A stretch of 64,000 nucleotides of DNA, taken from assembly GCA_963281155.1 (NCBI GenBank), contig CAUJLY010000004.1:5332001-5396000 (forward strand), in the 5' to 3' direction. The notes beneath the pieces were generated by a model, which saw only the letters and a program-made list of their open reading frames with translations, did no database searches and had not been told where the DNA came from. Shown here piece after piece: positions 37,320-50,089 of this stretch (positions are counted from its first letter, which is position 1; each line of letters begins with the position of its first letter). The DNA comes from Rhabditophanes sp. KR3021 (lineage: Eukaryota; Nematoda; Chromadorea; Rhabditida; Alloionematidae). Position numbers and translations under genes: made by a program.

Positions 37320-37845
37320 AAGATAAAAGTGTATTATTATTTGAAGGCAAATAATTGGCATCATATGAAACATCTTAACCATAAATGTACTTTGTTCCAA
37401 TGAACTATTTACCAATTGTTATTGCTTTCACCGCTGTTAAATAACAATATTATAACATTATTTATACTTCAATATTTTTAAAAGTTACTGGTTGTGCATA
37501 TTGATTTAAGAATGCTAAAGGTTACACATATGATAACATCTGATAACAAAAGAAAGCAGATTAAAGCGTCAAAAACAATACAAAACCAAATAGATTTGAA
37601 TAGATGTCAGTGGTGCGTCTATTTTTAATTTTTAAAAGATAGTTTGTCTGTTGGGTATGCTTCCTATGATATTTTTAAAACTAATGTAATGTCATGTGTA
37701 TAGACAGTAATACATATTTTAATACCAACTTGATGTATTTTAAAAGGGTAGTAAAAACAATTTTATTATAAAATGTAACAAATAATATTAATAGTGAATT
37801 GAAAGTATAATGGGGAGCAAATACTTCATATCGTCCAAATAATTA
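37320..37845. other. Intergenic stretch without gene
   Basis: About 520 bp between the MOLO1-domain start and the stop of the TFIIIC gene. AT-rich. I see no coding or RNA feature. Confidence 0.5.
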
Positions 37846-37848
37846 GCA

Positions 37849-40800
37849 TCAAATTGAAATAAATTTCTCATACAATTGCCTTGCTTTTGAGAAATTTTGA
37901 TTATTTCTATATATTAAAGCCAAATTATATGCGGCCCTTTTCTTAAAACTGTATTCTGGGGGACATTCAGCAACCATATTGCCGAACTCATCAGGTCTTA
38001 AAACAGTGGGATCTTCACATCCGATGTCGTATAAAACTTTTTCGTAATAATAAATGGCTTTTGGCAACAAGTTTAATTGATGGAAAAGACGACCAGTATT
38101 ATAAAATACTTCCTGATTGCAATAACGAATTTCCGAGTATCTTTTAAAGTAAAAGACCGCACGATTGGCAACCAAGTGTTTTGATATAACATCCTTCTTA
38201 GAGGATAAATGAGCAAAAATAAGTCCGATTTGCAAATTCAACATTGCGCTGTTTGGATAATGTCTCCATGCTTTGACGTACTGAATCAAGGCATGACGGT
38301 AACTTCCAGTAAACAATGAAAAATTTGCATTTACTATTCTGAAATGGACATTTTCTGGAGCTTTGGCTTGTGCTCTTTGAACATATCTTTGATTGTTGAC
38401 ATTTTGATAGTGGCAAAAAACGTAATTCATACTGGTTAAGACTTTGTTGTTTAGTGATTGAATTTTTATTGCACTCAAATCACTTATTTGTGTGTCAGTA
38501 TAAAATGATCTCAACCACTCAAAGGCTAATTGCCATTTTTTCGCTTTAACTGCAGCATAATATAAAAGATCATAAAACAAGTTTAATTTGACATCCAAAA
38601 TTAAAGTAACCAGGTTGGCATAACAAGCAACGTTACACATTGTATCGTAGTCTCCTTTTTCTTCAGCAATTTCAAAAAGTCGAAAGCAGAAGTCATGAAA
38701 CCTGAAATTATTTAGTCAATTGTTATAAAGTCTTCATAATAAACAAAATATGTGCAATATCTACACATTTTGAAACTTTAAAATACCTTGATCCGTCCAA
38801 AACATTGAATTTAATTTGTTTTCTCTCGGCGTAAACACCAACTTTGCTAACAAATTTCTTAATTTCACTCCCTTGAATAGAAGCATAGCACTCGTGTTTT
38901 AAGACTAAAGTCATTCTATTTCTGGCAGATCTTCTTCCAAAATTCTTGAGGTATTTTTTGTTGTGACATTCATAAAAGTAAGGAGCTAACAATAGTTTGA
39001 CAGTTTCGTAGTAATTTTTGATGTCATTCATTCTGTAAACCATTTCAGCTCTCTTGATCAACAATCGTTCATTTGGTAAACGAGTAACGCCGTGCAAATC
39101 GGCTGGTTGTAAACATTTTAGTGCTGCTTCAGGTTGATTCATTGTAACCAACAAATTGCTAAGGGTAATTCTGACATCAACATGATTGAAATCAAGCTCT
39201 AAGGCCTTATTGTACATTCTCTGAGCTTCATCGTTAGATTGTACAGCTTCATAGCATAAACCATATCTGAAGTATGTTTCCGGGCTGTTTGCAAATTCTG
39301 GAAATTCCAACATTTTTGATAAAAAGCAAAGAACTGAATGTCCCTTTCTTCTGTCCATCATCATATTAATAAAATCAATGTAATATCTCATGTTTTCCTC
39401 TTCAATTTGCCTTTTTAGTAAATTGTCAAACATTGTCACATAATTGGTTTCACATCCAATGGCAGATAATGATATCATCAAGTATAAATAATATAAAGTT
39501 GGAAATTCATCAGTCATTGTGAATTCTACATTGTTTGGAGGAAAGGGTAAAATGGTGTAAATAGCTCCTAGTAGTGTTTTTTTAAGTATTGGCTTATCAT
39601 TTTGAACATTTTCGGATATTCCATCTGCTAACACAACAATCGCCTTGACCAATTCAGGATACTTGCTGTGCTCATACCACATTGATAAGAGTACATTTAA
39701 TTGGTTTTGCATATTACGGCCCATTTCTTTGTAACGGCAAACGTAAGCTTCTAAAGCAGAAATGGCTTTTTCAACATCATTTGATTTGACATAATAATCA
39801 GAAACAGTTGAAATTAGCTCATCCATTATGACTACATTATCTTCTCCCATCGTTTCGACGTCACAATTTTGAATGGCACGCAATCTAGTTAGCATTGCTG
39901 GCTTAATACTTCCCAACATATCAAGTAAATGAAGTCTTTTTTGGTAATTGATCCATCGCTTTGGTTTCAACAAAATAGCCTTAGAATAACAAGCTGCACT
40001 ACTATCAAATCTGTCTATATTGGAAGACTTTTCTGCCAACTCAATCCAATCCTCATAAGTTGTCTTAGACTGCACGTACCCAGCTAACAACAAATATTCT
40101 AATTCTCTTTCTGGATTTCTTTCAGCGGCATAGATATTAGCAATGGCACGATAAACATCTGGATTTCTGGGATTTTCTTTAATTGCAGCTAACAAAACTC
40201 TTAGCGCATCGTCGTAATTTTCTCTAGCTGTAATGATTGAAATATTAATAACGTTCGAAATTCCATTTAAATTTTGCCAGGTAAGATAATATGACTTAGA
40301 TATTTGCTTATGGCATATCTCAAGGATGTTTTATCTAATAATGCGTCGTTTGAAGCAGAAGGCATCAGCCTAATGTACGGATTGATCAGCTTTGGGTAGA
40401 GAGATAATGGTAAGTAATGATGATGTTAACATCATAATTCTTTTTTTAATAAAACCTGTACCTAAGCAATCTACGTTGGATGTCTTTGTGAAAGCTCATG
40501 CCAATCTTTATCAAGTCATTGCTGCAAGAATGTTGAATGGGCTAACTGATGAAAAGATGCTTGCCCTCAAAAATGAACTTCCTTCTGACTTTTAATATAT
40601 CTTTTATGCCTACTTTTTAAAATTTAATAAAATGATTCTAACCTGTCATCATATTAGCTTGACCAATTAATCCATCTAAAGCGGTTGGTGCTTTAGGCCT
40701 TACTGTTCTCTTTTTCTTAACAGGTCTATTGGTGTCCGAATCTTCATCCGCTTCGTTTTCAGATGATTCTAATTTGAAGAATTCACCTGTTTCTTCATTA

Positions 40801-41282
40801 ATAAGTAATTGTCCGTCGGGATTAATCGCTTTTTCAACTGTAGTTGCCCCATATTCGGTCATATACCCTGATCGGTGCTTATTACCTCGACGTGTAGTTG
40901 ATCTTAAGGATTTTCTAAAGCGTGACAATTCGTTATCCGAGGGTTCATACTCACTAACAGAGCTTTCAATTGATATTGTTGAGGAAGAGGAATCATCCAA
41001 TTCTCTATCCTCCTTTGTCTTACTCGTTCCAATAATATCGGCAGCGATTCTATCCATTTCTGTTTGGTTTGCAGGCACATTATCATCAAGATCCGAGAAT
41101 GGGTTTGTATCAATTAATTTTGTTGGACGTCTTAGACTTTTGCGCCGTGGCGTTTTCTCAGAAGTTGCTAAAATATTATTAATTAAGGTAACTTTATCTC
41201 ATGACTTACAAGCAACACTTTCCGATAAGGAACTAGTTGGCATTCTAATTCTGGATTTTCTTTTATTTGGACAAGGAGACAT
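37849..41282 (-). CDS. GTF3C3: General transcription factor IIIC subunit 3 (TFIIIC102-like TPR protein)
   Basis: Exons 41282-41210, 41167-40643, 40227-38787 and 38701-37849 give 963 residues in frame. The N-terminus is acidic and Ser-rich with basic patches (VKKKRTVRPKAP). ALDGLIGQANMMTARENYDD enters an array of TPR repeats (NPRNPDVYRAIANIYAAERN; CYSKAILLKPKRW), a second array (YRFGLCYEAVQSN-like and RMYNKALELDFNHVDVRIT) and a C-terminal array (CNQEVFYNTGRLFHQLNLLP, KAIYYYEKVLYDIG). Layout and length match GTF3C3, which in TFIIIC recognises the A box of tRNA genes and recruits TFIIIB to start Pol III transcription. Intron 2 contains the shortened nuclease-family copy 11. Its start lies 273 bp from the divergent BTB gene. 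Confidence 0.88.
40269..40615 (+). mobile_element. Internally deleted copy 11 of the intronic nuclease element
   Basis: In the 415-nt intron of the TFIIIC gene, antisense. Positions 40269-40555 match 14266-14551 of copy 4 with about seven mismatches, then diverge. Only LALKNELPSDF and a 3' end (TTTTAATATATC...AATAAA) similar to copy 4 remain. The nuclease core is missing. It keeps both ends and lacks the middle, as expected of a non-autonomous deletion derivative. Its high identity to copy 4 shows recent movement or conversion. Confidence 0.6.
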
Positions 41283-41555
41283 CCTTATTATTTGATTGTT
41301 TAAAAATAAAAGTGAATAAATAAATTTATCCTAGTCTAGCTTCGAACTTATGCATATACAGAAAGCCAAAAAATAGACGATTCGCGGTGAGAGATCTCAT
41401 TGGTACAACATGTACTGAAAAGTTTGAATGTCGCTTGACAAAGTATCTTTAGATGTTTTTAAAATTTGGTTTACAAATTATTTGAATATGCAAGTTTTGA
41501 TACAATATAAAGTCACATAACTACCAATCACTGCAATTTTTTGTTATTTTCAAAT

Positions 41556-42437
41556 ATGAGCTCCCGTTCTACGTCGCAAAATGTAACTACTGTAATTGCT
41601 TGCGAGCATAATTCCTCAAATAATGGAATGCAGGGCATTAGTAAAACTAAAGCAACCGACAAAATAATCAACATTGTAAGGAGATACATTTCTGATTACA
41701 AATCACCGATGATTAGAACGAGACTACTGAAGAAGGATCTGATGCGCGCCGTAACTCACTTTACCGAACAACAAGCAGTTATCAACCTCAACAACAACAA
41801 AAAATTAGTCATCAATGTAGAACAAATATCAAAAGTGAGTAAATTTTTCAATAGTGCTTTGAAAGGTCCATTCAACTCATTCTGCTCCGGAAGAAAGGAA
41901 ATAAACTTGGAGCAATTTTCGTATGGATCTGTTAGAACTGTTTTAAAAGTGGCCGAACATTTGTCTGTTTGCAAACCAACTAGCTATATCAAACAGTTTA
42001 ATATGGCTACAATTTTGCAATTATTTGAGGTGGCATCGTATTTAATGGTTGATAGCGTCATTACACGTTTATCACACCATATTCTGTCCACAACTGATAA
42101 TTCGGAAATTGCTCGTGTATATGGAAACGTCAAAATGTTAGATACTTTTACGGCCAATAAATTGTTTGAACAAATGGTGCGGAGATTCAAATACTTATTG
42201 GCAAATGAGACAATTTTCATGCATCTTGAGCCTGATGAATTCTTAAAACTCGTCTTTAATCAAAAGACTAAACTTCCCATCTATGGAAAAGTTAAAGTAC
42301 TTAAATACTACATTAAGTACAATTCGATTGCTGGAAGAGAAGTTCAAATGGTGAAACAGCAGTTGATTGATATCATGACTTCAATGGTGTTTACTAGTCA
42401 AACCAACTATTCTTACAATTATTCTCAAATTTATTAA
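41556..42437 (+). CDS. BTB/POZ-BACK domain protein, single exon
   Basis: ATG at 41556 (MSSRSTSQNVT); the open frame upstream starts only at TTG. The 293-residue protein has a polar N-terminus, then a BTB-like region (KLVINVEQISKVSKFFNSAL, EINLEQFSYGSVRTVLKV, IKQFNMATILQLFEVASYLM). A BACK-like helical region follows (SEIARVYGNVKMLDTFTANK, FMHLEPDEFLKLVF). No Kelch or MATH domain is present. Such proteins often act as CUL3 adaptors, which is inference here. Intronless, and divergent from the TFIIIC gene with 273 bp between starts. Confidence 0.7.
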   Translation: MSSRSTSQNVTTVIACEHNSSNNGMQGISKTKATDKIINIVRRYISDYKSPMIRTRLLKKDLMRAVTHFTEQQAVINLNNNKKLVINVEQISKVSKFFNSALKGPFNSFCSGRKEINLEQFSYGSVRTVLKVAEHLSVCKPTSYIKQFNMATILQLFEVASYLMVDSVITRLSHHILSTTDNSEIARVYGNVKMLDTFTANKLFEQMVRRFKYLLANETIFMHLEPDEFLKLVFNQKTKLPIYGKVKVLKYYIKYNSIAGREVQMVKQQLIDIMTSMVFTSQTNYSYNYSQIY

Positions 42438-42449
42438 CTTAAATTTCTT

Positions 42450-45400
42450 ACCATACTTTAACTTCTAATTACTAATAAACGTTTTTAATAATATCTGACA
42501 AAGTATTTGTAATTTTTTATATGATTCCATTTTGCTAAAAAATGTTTCCAAAACTATTTATAATATATTGTGCACGAATATTTATTCCAAATAGAATAAA
42601 TTAAGCCTTTTTAATTGAATTTTTTATTTAAATTGTTTGGTTTTATTCAAATTTTGTGGTTTCATTTAAATTTTACTTCTATTGACATTTTTGATGTATA
42701 TTATTTCATGCATCTTTCGGAGTAAAGCTAAAATATTCACTTTATTAACATACCATTTATTTTCATCAGAATGTCACTCAAAAATAATCAATCCACTAAT
42801 GTACTTTTTTTGTTAGATACCAGACTAATATGAGCCGCAGAATTATGGAAAGTTTTCACCATTATGCCACCATTCTACATTTGTAATAAAGTTAAATTAC
42901 TATAGACGCATCTATTTTTGCGTTCCGCTTTCTTTTGACAGTTATTTTAAATGAATTCTAATAGTGGGGAGACACATGCTACTCCAAATATTTTTACTTT
43001 TTAATCGTTTGTACAGGGTGCTAAAAGTGTTGAGTTGTTGTTAGATGCAGAGTAGATTATCAAATTAATCTAAGATATTTATTCTAATTATGTAACAATG
43101 CAGATGTTCTTGTAATAATTTTATAATAAGCTTGTTTTTAAATATAATTACATGTCGCAATTTTCCTCCCTCGCCAATTATAACAAGAAGTTCAACTTTA
43201 ATTTAACAAATTTGGCTAATCACCCACTTTGCATCATACCAGCAATTATCTTACAATTGTTGACCTTTACTTACTAATACGTAAATTAAATATAAATGCT
43301 AGAAATGTTCTATCTAATTGTTTTGACGAGTGGCAAAGAAGTCTTATCTTTAAATGTCACTGCGATTTCGGCCATAACTTTGATGAAGGACACAATATTG
43401 ACAGTTACAAAAGAATTTTAAACTTCCGATTATTATGCATTATTGTATATTGTTATGTATTGTTATTTGTTTTATATTAGGTACGATGCCAAAATAACGA
43501 ATTTAGTGGTGTGAACAATGTATACTTCCTACCTACTCTTTATTATTGTCCTTCCAACCAATTTAAATATTTACCTTTCCCTATCCTTATTTACTACAAA
43601 ATAATCCAAAAAATACAATAAAGAGACGTCTTTGTTAACAATAAATATTTAGTTTGTAATAAGGTATTTAATTTATAACAATCAACTTACTCTACATATA
43701 ATAAATATGCATATTAAACGCAAGAAAGTATAATAAACACAATAAACGTAATTAGCATCCTAGGGAAGTATTTTCACTTTGCAGGATCCTTTATACGATT
43801 TAATGTAACTTTGAACAGATATCCTTTTCAACAACATGGCTTATTTATCTTGAAAAACACTTTAATTATTTACTTCTGTGCAATTGTACGTTCTTGTAAT
43901 TGTGTTTTGTACGTCTGGTGTTAGAACATTTTTTGGGCTTTCTAAATTGGCACTAGACTGATTGTTTAAAACATTTGAAGTGCTAATTCATGTTATACTT
44001 GATATGCTGTTTGAGTTTTGTATGAACAGTATATTATTTATATAAATAAAAGCATGGATATCTCAAATTACGAGCAACAAATTAAGTTGAGAGATAATTG
44101 ACTTTCTCTGTTGCTTATTGCACAACATAAAACTTGCCAAGACCACACATAGATGCCTTTAAACACTGAAGTTATGACAAAAGTTCTTTGATTAGTACCG
44201 AATAGCTGAGCAGCTACCTTCTATTCAGCCTTTTTTTAAATGTATTTAAAGCACATATAATTTCTTTTTGTTATGCGTTCTTTAGAAATGTACCGCGTTG
44301 ATACAAAAACATATGCTTTTATAGGTTGCGTTTTGAAAGTGTGAACTCTCTAGAATCACCAATTGCCTTTTGTTATTATTGAAAGTGATTGTGTTATATT
44401 TAGTGGAAATTGTTTTGTACAGTAACGAATTGTATAGAAAAGTCACGTCAATGTTTGCTTAAGTTAAAATTAGTCATAACAACACTACCATTAATGTTGT
44501 ATTGTGGTCACTCAAATTAGTACTAGAATAAATAATGTTTCTGGTAAGATTATTAATGCTTATTTACTTTTACATTCAAAGAATAGGTTATAGTCGAGAA
44601 TTGGTAAAAGTATTATCTTGTTGGTAAATAAATATGATAAGTGTGAAAAAAGTGGCAGATGCGTGTTTGTTCATAATAAATGTAACTATATTTAGATGTC
44701 CAATCTTTGCCCACAGACAGCACATTAATTAGGAAGTCATTGGTACAAATTGTGTGTACTTATCAATTTAGCTACCAGCTTCTGTTTAGACATTAGGATT
44801 AAGTACAGCAAAATTAGTTTATTGCTTGTGGTCAAGGAAATATAAGTTGGACCATGAATTGGCAATAAATTAGATAATACATTGAACAATAAATTGTCTA
44901 ATACGACGTCTAACAAGATGTCTTTTTATAAGCTTTGCCATTCTTAATTATGATCCGATGAAATTTTAAATTGACATTAAGGAGTCTATAAGTTGTCAAT
45001 GATTGACTTACAATCAAAACTTTTGCCTTGGGGGAATAGAGTTTAAATAAGCTTATCATTTAATTTGACAGCTGGCGCTGTCTTTAAAGTTTGTTTCACC
45101 GTTCGTCAAATTTTAACAAATAATCACTTCTACATTTACACGACAAAACGTTTTGCCATTGAGTGTAAAAGTGATTTATGATTATTAATCACTTTTTTAA
45201 TCGAAAACCGCACTTAATTTTATCAGTAAATAATATTTTTTAACTACTCTGCATCATTCATTCTCTTTATCAATACTGAGTAAGTAAATATGAGTATAAA
45301 TTTTAATTATTTCCAATTAGTCAATTTATTTTATGTTATAATTGCATCTTTTCCATTAGTTTCCATTAATTTATCGAAACTCAAATTAAAATTACTTAAT

Positions 45401-46495
45401 GATAAAAGTTTGTAATTGTCAGCATGTTTGCTGGTTCAACGGTTTATCATAAAAATACTTGATTATCAATGAAGCATGTCTAATTTCACGGCCATTCTCC
45501 TTTAAAGGAAGTTACTGCCGTTGTCATTCAACAACTTTAGATTACATACTACTGCCACTATTGTGGTTTGTTGTGCGCGACATTTTGACGTTTATGGCAT
45601 AATAGCACCTTTATGCTGTTGTCGAGATTGGCATAATTGGAGGAAACATTTAAATAGCACCTTTTGCCCTCATCTATGCAAGAAGCTATTTTAAGAGATG
45701 ATTATGGCGACACGCCTAGATTTGAAGTAGGCTGTCTTTACATGTATTAACCTGGCTTTATAAAAGGTTTACTACCAAATAGAAATCACTTCATTCCACT
45801 AAAGTTTTGCGAATGATTAAGTTATTTAAAATAGTCTGATATTTAGTGGAGATATTGTTATTCTCCAGTCATTTAAAAAATGTGAGCTTGTCAGTAAGAC
45901 TATACCTTTTTACTATACAGATATTATATAAACTTCCGAGGAAAGGATGATCTTTTGATATTTATTTTATGTTATCCTTTGTTTGTAATATGAGGATCCT
46001 TTATTGAAACTTAATACCTTCTGCTTTTGGCTAAGATTAGCAACAGCATTCTTTTATAATATTGACTACTGGTCGCTCCTTTTGTATAAGACGTCATGTT
46101 TAGAAGAGTGGATAAATGGGTTCAATTTTTGACTACTTTGAAACTTATCTATGAATTAAGATATGTTTGCTCTGTTTTTAACATCGATGAACATCTAGTA
46201 GTTCACAAGTGTTTCGCCACTTCTTAGTCAAGACATAAATTCGTACATTATATACTCGTACTTTGTCAACACATCCCTCTTCCTCGCCTCTGCATTTTCC
46301 CAAACTTTTACGTCTTCGCTTGTACATATTATCTGTCATATTACCTGTGCAATACAGAGTTCACTCTTTTAATTTGAGATTAATCACGCAATATTTGCTT
46401 CTTAGTTATACAATTAAGTAAATTTGCACACATAGTTAAGGGATAATACTGCCCACCTTGGATTAAAACACAATTAATTTTCTTCATTTCTTTTT
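42450..46495. other. Intergenic stretch, 4 kb, upstream of Frizzled
   Basis: AT-rich, no supported gene. An open frame at 43229-43480 (+) is Cys/Tyr-rich but has no start context or motif. The length and position suit a regulatory region of a developmental receptor gene, but I recognise no sites. No nuclease relic is seen here. Confidence 0.5.
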
Positions 46496-46504
46496 TAGTG
46501 AACG

Positions 46505-49500
46505 ATGAGTAACGGGTATCATTTTTTGATCTCTCTACTTTTTTCTATATTATGTATATTCACTGTCACGAATGCTAAACGATGTGAACCAATTACAATT
46601 CCACTATGCCGTGGTATTGGCTACAATTTGACAAGCTACCCAAACAGTTATGGACATGAAAAGCAGGACGAAGCTGGCTTGGAGGTGCATCAATTTTATC
46701 CTTTAGTAGAAGTAGGATGTTATAAGCACTTGAGATTTTTCCTGTGCTCTCTATTTACTCCAATTTGTCAGGAAAACTATGACCAAACAATTCTACCTTG
46801 CCGTGAAGTATGTTTTTTAATGTGACTTTATCTATTTTTATTTTAATGTCGGCCAATAATTTAAAACAATCAAGAGCGATCAAACTAAAAATTGCCACAA
46901 TATTATTCTATAACATTAATTAGATTGTCATGCGTATTGCTGAGGACAATATGTTAGATTCTTTTTACGAGAATGTTTATTGTACATTATACTGACTAGA
47001 AGAGCCAATGTTTTAGAAAACATTTTTTAAATCCCTAATAATGAGTTTCATTTGAAGATAAGTTACCAATTTGAACTGTCATACTCTTTCTTTAATAGCT
47101 AAAATATCAATAATTATTGTATCCATATCATTAAAAGGAAAAATCTAGAGTAGAGAAGTTTAGCAGTTGCATGACGACCATAGGATCTTTCTTTTATGCT
47201 GCCCTTAACGCCACATAAGAAGATAAATCAAAAGTTAACTGCCTAGAATACATGTGAAAGCCCAAAAACACTTTGTTCACCCATTGTAGTATTGCGGAAC
47301 TTTGCATTGTTTAGTTTATTTTTTTAACTTAAGTCACAATTTAATATAAGATAATTCATTTTATCCTCAAAAGTCTGTGCAATTTTACTTCCTAATTGGT
47401 GACATAAATACTTTAAAAAACACCTACACATAAATATGTATATTTAAAATAAAAAATGAATACATTTAATTAATTCCATTTCAGGTATGCCATCAAGGTA
47501 AGACAAAATGTGCACAAACTGTGTGATGCTTTAGACATTTTTAAAAATGTAGGATTTACGTAGAATGGAAAACAATCTTTTGGTCGATATCGAAAATCTT
47601 CTGATGAGCATTATCAGAGACTTTTATTAAAAAATAATATAACTTTTGTTTTAAATAACAAAGTACATATATTAGCAAAATAATATGTTTAACATTAATA
47701 AGTTCCTTGAACTTGCTTAAATTCATAGGTATTATCTCTCTCATCAATAGTTTTATTAGAAAAATAGACGGCTGGCTTCATTGTTTCGATTTGTTCGATC
47801 ATCAAATCATAAAGTTCTTCATTTTGTCTAAGAGTCAATCCTTGAAGATAGTGTAATTCAGTCCCTTGTACTTGAATAAGTAAGCTGGAGCACGGTGCAG
47901 TACATTTGTGATCTTGGGACATTCATGCAAACGTTTTGAAATTAGAACACTTTGATAGGCTTTTGGATTAACATTCTCGACATCATAAACTACAAGTTGA
48001 AAGAGACCTTCTTCTAATTCAATAAGGTCTATATACATACTTGGAGTTTGTTCGTGGACAGACTTTCCAAATGAACAACACCTCTATCATGTTTATCTGG
48101 GCTTAGGTCAGTAAAATAACGTGTCTTTGAAGATCCAATATAACTTCTGCCGTGAGTAAATGCGTTACCTATTTTTTCAGTTCCAATTCTTCTAGTAGCA
48201 TTTGCCAAGACTCCATCTTCATGAGTGTGCTATACATCATATTTTGTATAACTTTTATCAGGTCTCAACAACTTTATTTGATTTAATTGAGTAAAAAAGT
48301 TAGAAATATTAATACAACTTTTTGTATTGTTTTCCAATAATAAGTATGTCTCCTCTCGCGGAGTCATACTATTACTAGGTAGGAAGTAAGCCAAATTGGC
48401 TTTAAATAATTGACCACTTCCAGAAAGATTGAGTTATAAAAACGTAAAATATAAGTTAAAAAAATGTTGCATTATAAAAAACTGTTCATTCAATGTCTTT
48501 AGCTAAGCAAAACTGCGCTCCCTTAATGCGACAATATGGATTTAACTGGCCTGCATCTTTGTCATGTAATAATCTACCAAAAATGGCCGATCAAGCTACA
48601 GGTGGGCAAGTTTGTGCTGCGCCACCTGACACACCAGATAGTGAAGATAAGACTGTTGAAGATATGAAAAAATACGACAAAACGTCAAAGAAAAAAACAA
48701 CCCAAACTTTAGTCTACCCAGTTATTGGGATAAATGAATTGGAGCAAAAGAGATTTGACAAGTGCCAATGCTCATGTCAAAGTCCGTTCATTTTCACAGA
48801 CGATAAAAGTCAAAAGATCCTTAACATATCTAGTTGCTCCTATGGTTGCTATGCTGAACTACCAAAGCAAGAAACAAAAGATTTCGTAAATACGTGGATA
48901 ACTGTTTGGGCATCCATTTGTTTTATCCTTTCATTATTTACCATACTTACCTTTTTCATTGAAATGGAAAGATTCCAATATCCAGAAAGACCAATTTTTT
49001 TCTTCGCCTTTTGTCAATTAATGGTATCAATAGGATTTTTGATCAGAATATATTTTGGCCATGAAGAAATTGCTTGCACTGGAGATTTGATTCGTATTGG
49101 AAACCACACATTGTCTCCGTGTCTGCTTGTCTTTATCCTCACGTACTTCTTTGGAATGGCAGCATCGGCTTGGTGGGTTATACTTTGTTTAAGTTGGCTT
49201 CTTGCTGCTGCACCAAAATGGGCCAATGAATCAATAGCTTCATATGCACCTCTTTACCATCTATTTTCTTGGTTTATTCCAGCTGTCCAAACGCTTTTAG
49301 TAATGTTACTGAATGCAATTGATGGGGATCCTATTTCTGGTTTGTGTTTTGTGGGAAATACAAATTCCCACTTCCAAAGAGTATTTGTTCTTGGACCATT
49401 AATAGTATATTTTGTTGTTGGGATATTTTTCCTTTCAATTGGATTTTTGAACCTATGGCATATAAGAAGTGTTGTAAAGAAAACGTCAGCCGGACTTCAA

Positions 49501-50004
49501 AATACAAATAAAATTACTCAACTGATGTCAAAGATCGGTATTTTTTCAGTCTTATACACTGTACCTGCATTATTTTACATTTTGGTTTTGTTTTATGAAC
49601 AATATTATCGTCCTATTTGGCAAAAATCGAAATTATGCAATTGTGCACCTCAAGTTGAGTTTGGTAATGAAAATGCCATATTGGTATTTTCTCTGATTAA
49701 AACAGCAGCTATGTTGATGATCGGGTGGACATCAGGAGTTTGGATTTTGTCAATTAAAACTATATCTTCATGGAAGAATTTTTTTTTCGGCAAGAGAAAC
49801 TGCTCTGTTCCATATCTTCACCATCACAATACATTATACAATACAGTTTCCCGACCAAATACAAGGTTTGTTGGAGGTCCATCACCTCAATACCATCAAA
49901 CCGAAGTGATATACGCCAAAACGAATGAAGCAATGTCTCCGCAACTTTACGGTACAATGAAAGGGTACAATTCACTCTACCCAATAATTCCAGACAAAGT
50001 TTAA
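46505..50004 (+). CDS. Frizzled-family Wnt receptor
   Basis: Three exons (46505-46807, a 13-nt microexon 47485-47497, and 48503-50004) give 605 residues. The microexon restores [20 protein letters not shown], the end of the Cys-rich Wnt-binding domain. Signal peptide about 1-24 (ending TVTNA), CRD starting [10 protein letters not shown] linker is followed by QCSCQSPF, then seven TM helices (first near [19 protein letters not shown]). KTISSW directly after TM7 is the KTxxxW Dishevelled-binding motif. No classical PDZ-binding terminus (ends YPIIPDKV). TTTTTTTAG six bases before the ATG suggests a trans-splice site. Which of the nematode Frizzleds (MOM-5, LIN-17, CFZ-2) it matches is not settled. 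Confidence 0.92.
47690..48420 (-). pseudogene. Unknown coding relic inside the second Frizzled intron
   Basis: Antisense to Frizzled. Minus-strand frames read [20 protein letters not shown], then [20 protein letters not shown] with [11 protein letters not shown], and after frame changes [20 protein letters not shown] and [20 protein letters not shown]. The SYIGSS...R element is faintly GIY-YIG-like but lacks the rest of the motif. Several stops and at least two frameshifts. It fits the pattern of antisense intronic coding relics, but I do not recognise the family. Confidence 0.4.
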
Positions 50005-50089
50005 AGCACCCATATTTCTTTAAATACCGACATAGGAACTTTATTTGTACATAATTGTAACATACTATCATCATCCGAGCTTTACCAAA

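Noticed and set aside
43229..43480. 83-residue plus-strand frame upstream of Frizzled
   Set aside because: No motif, no splice support. More likely noncoding upstream DNA.
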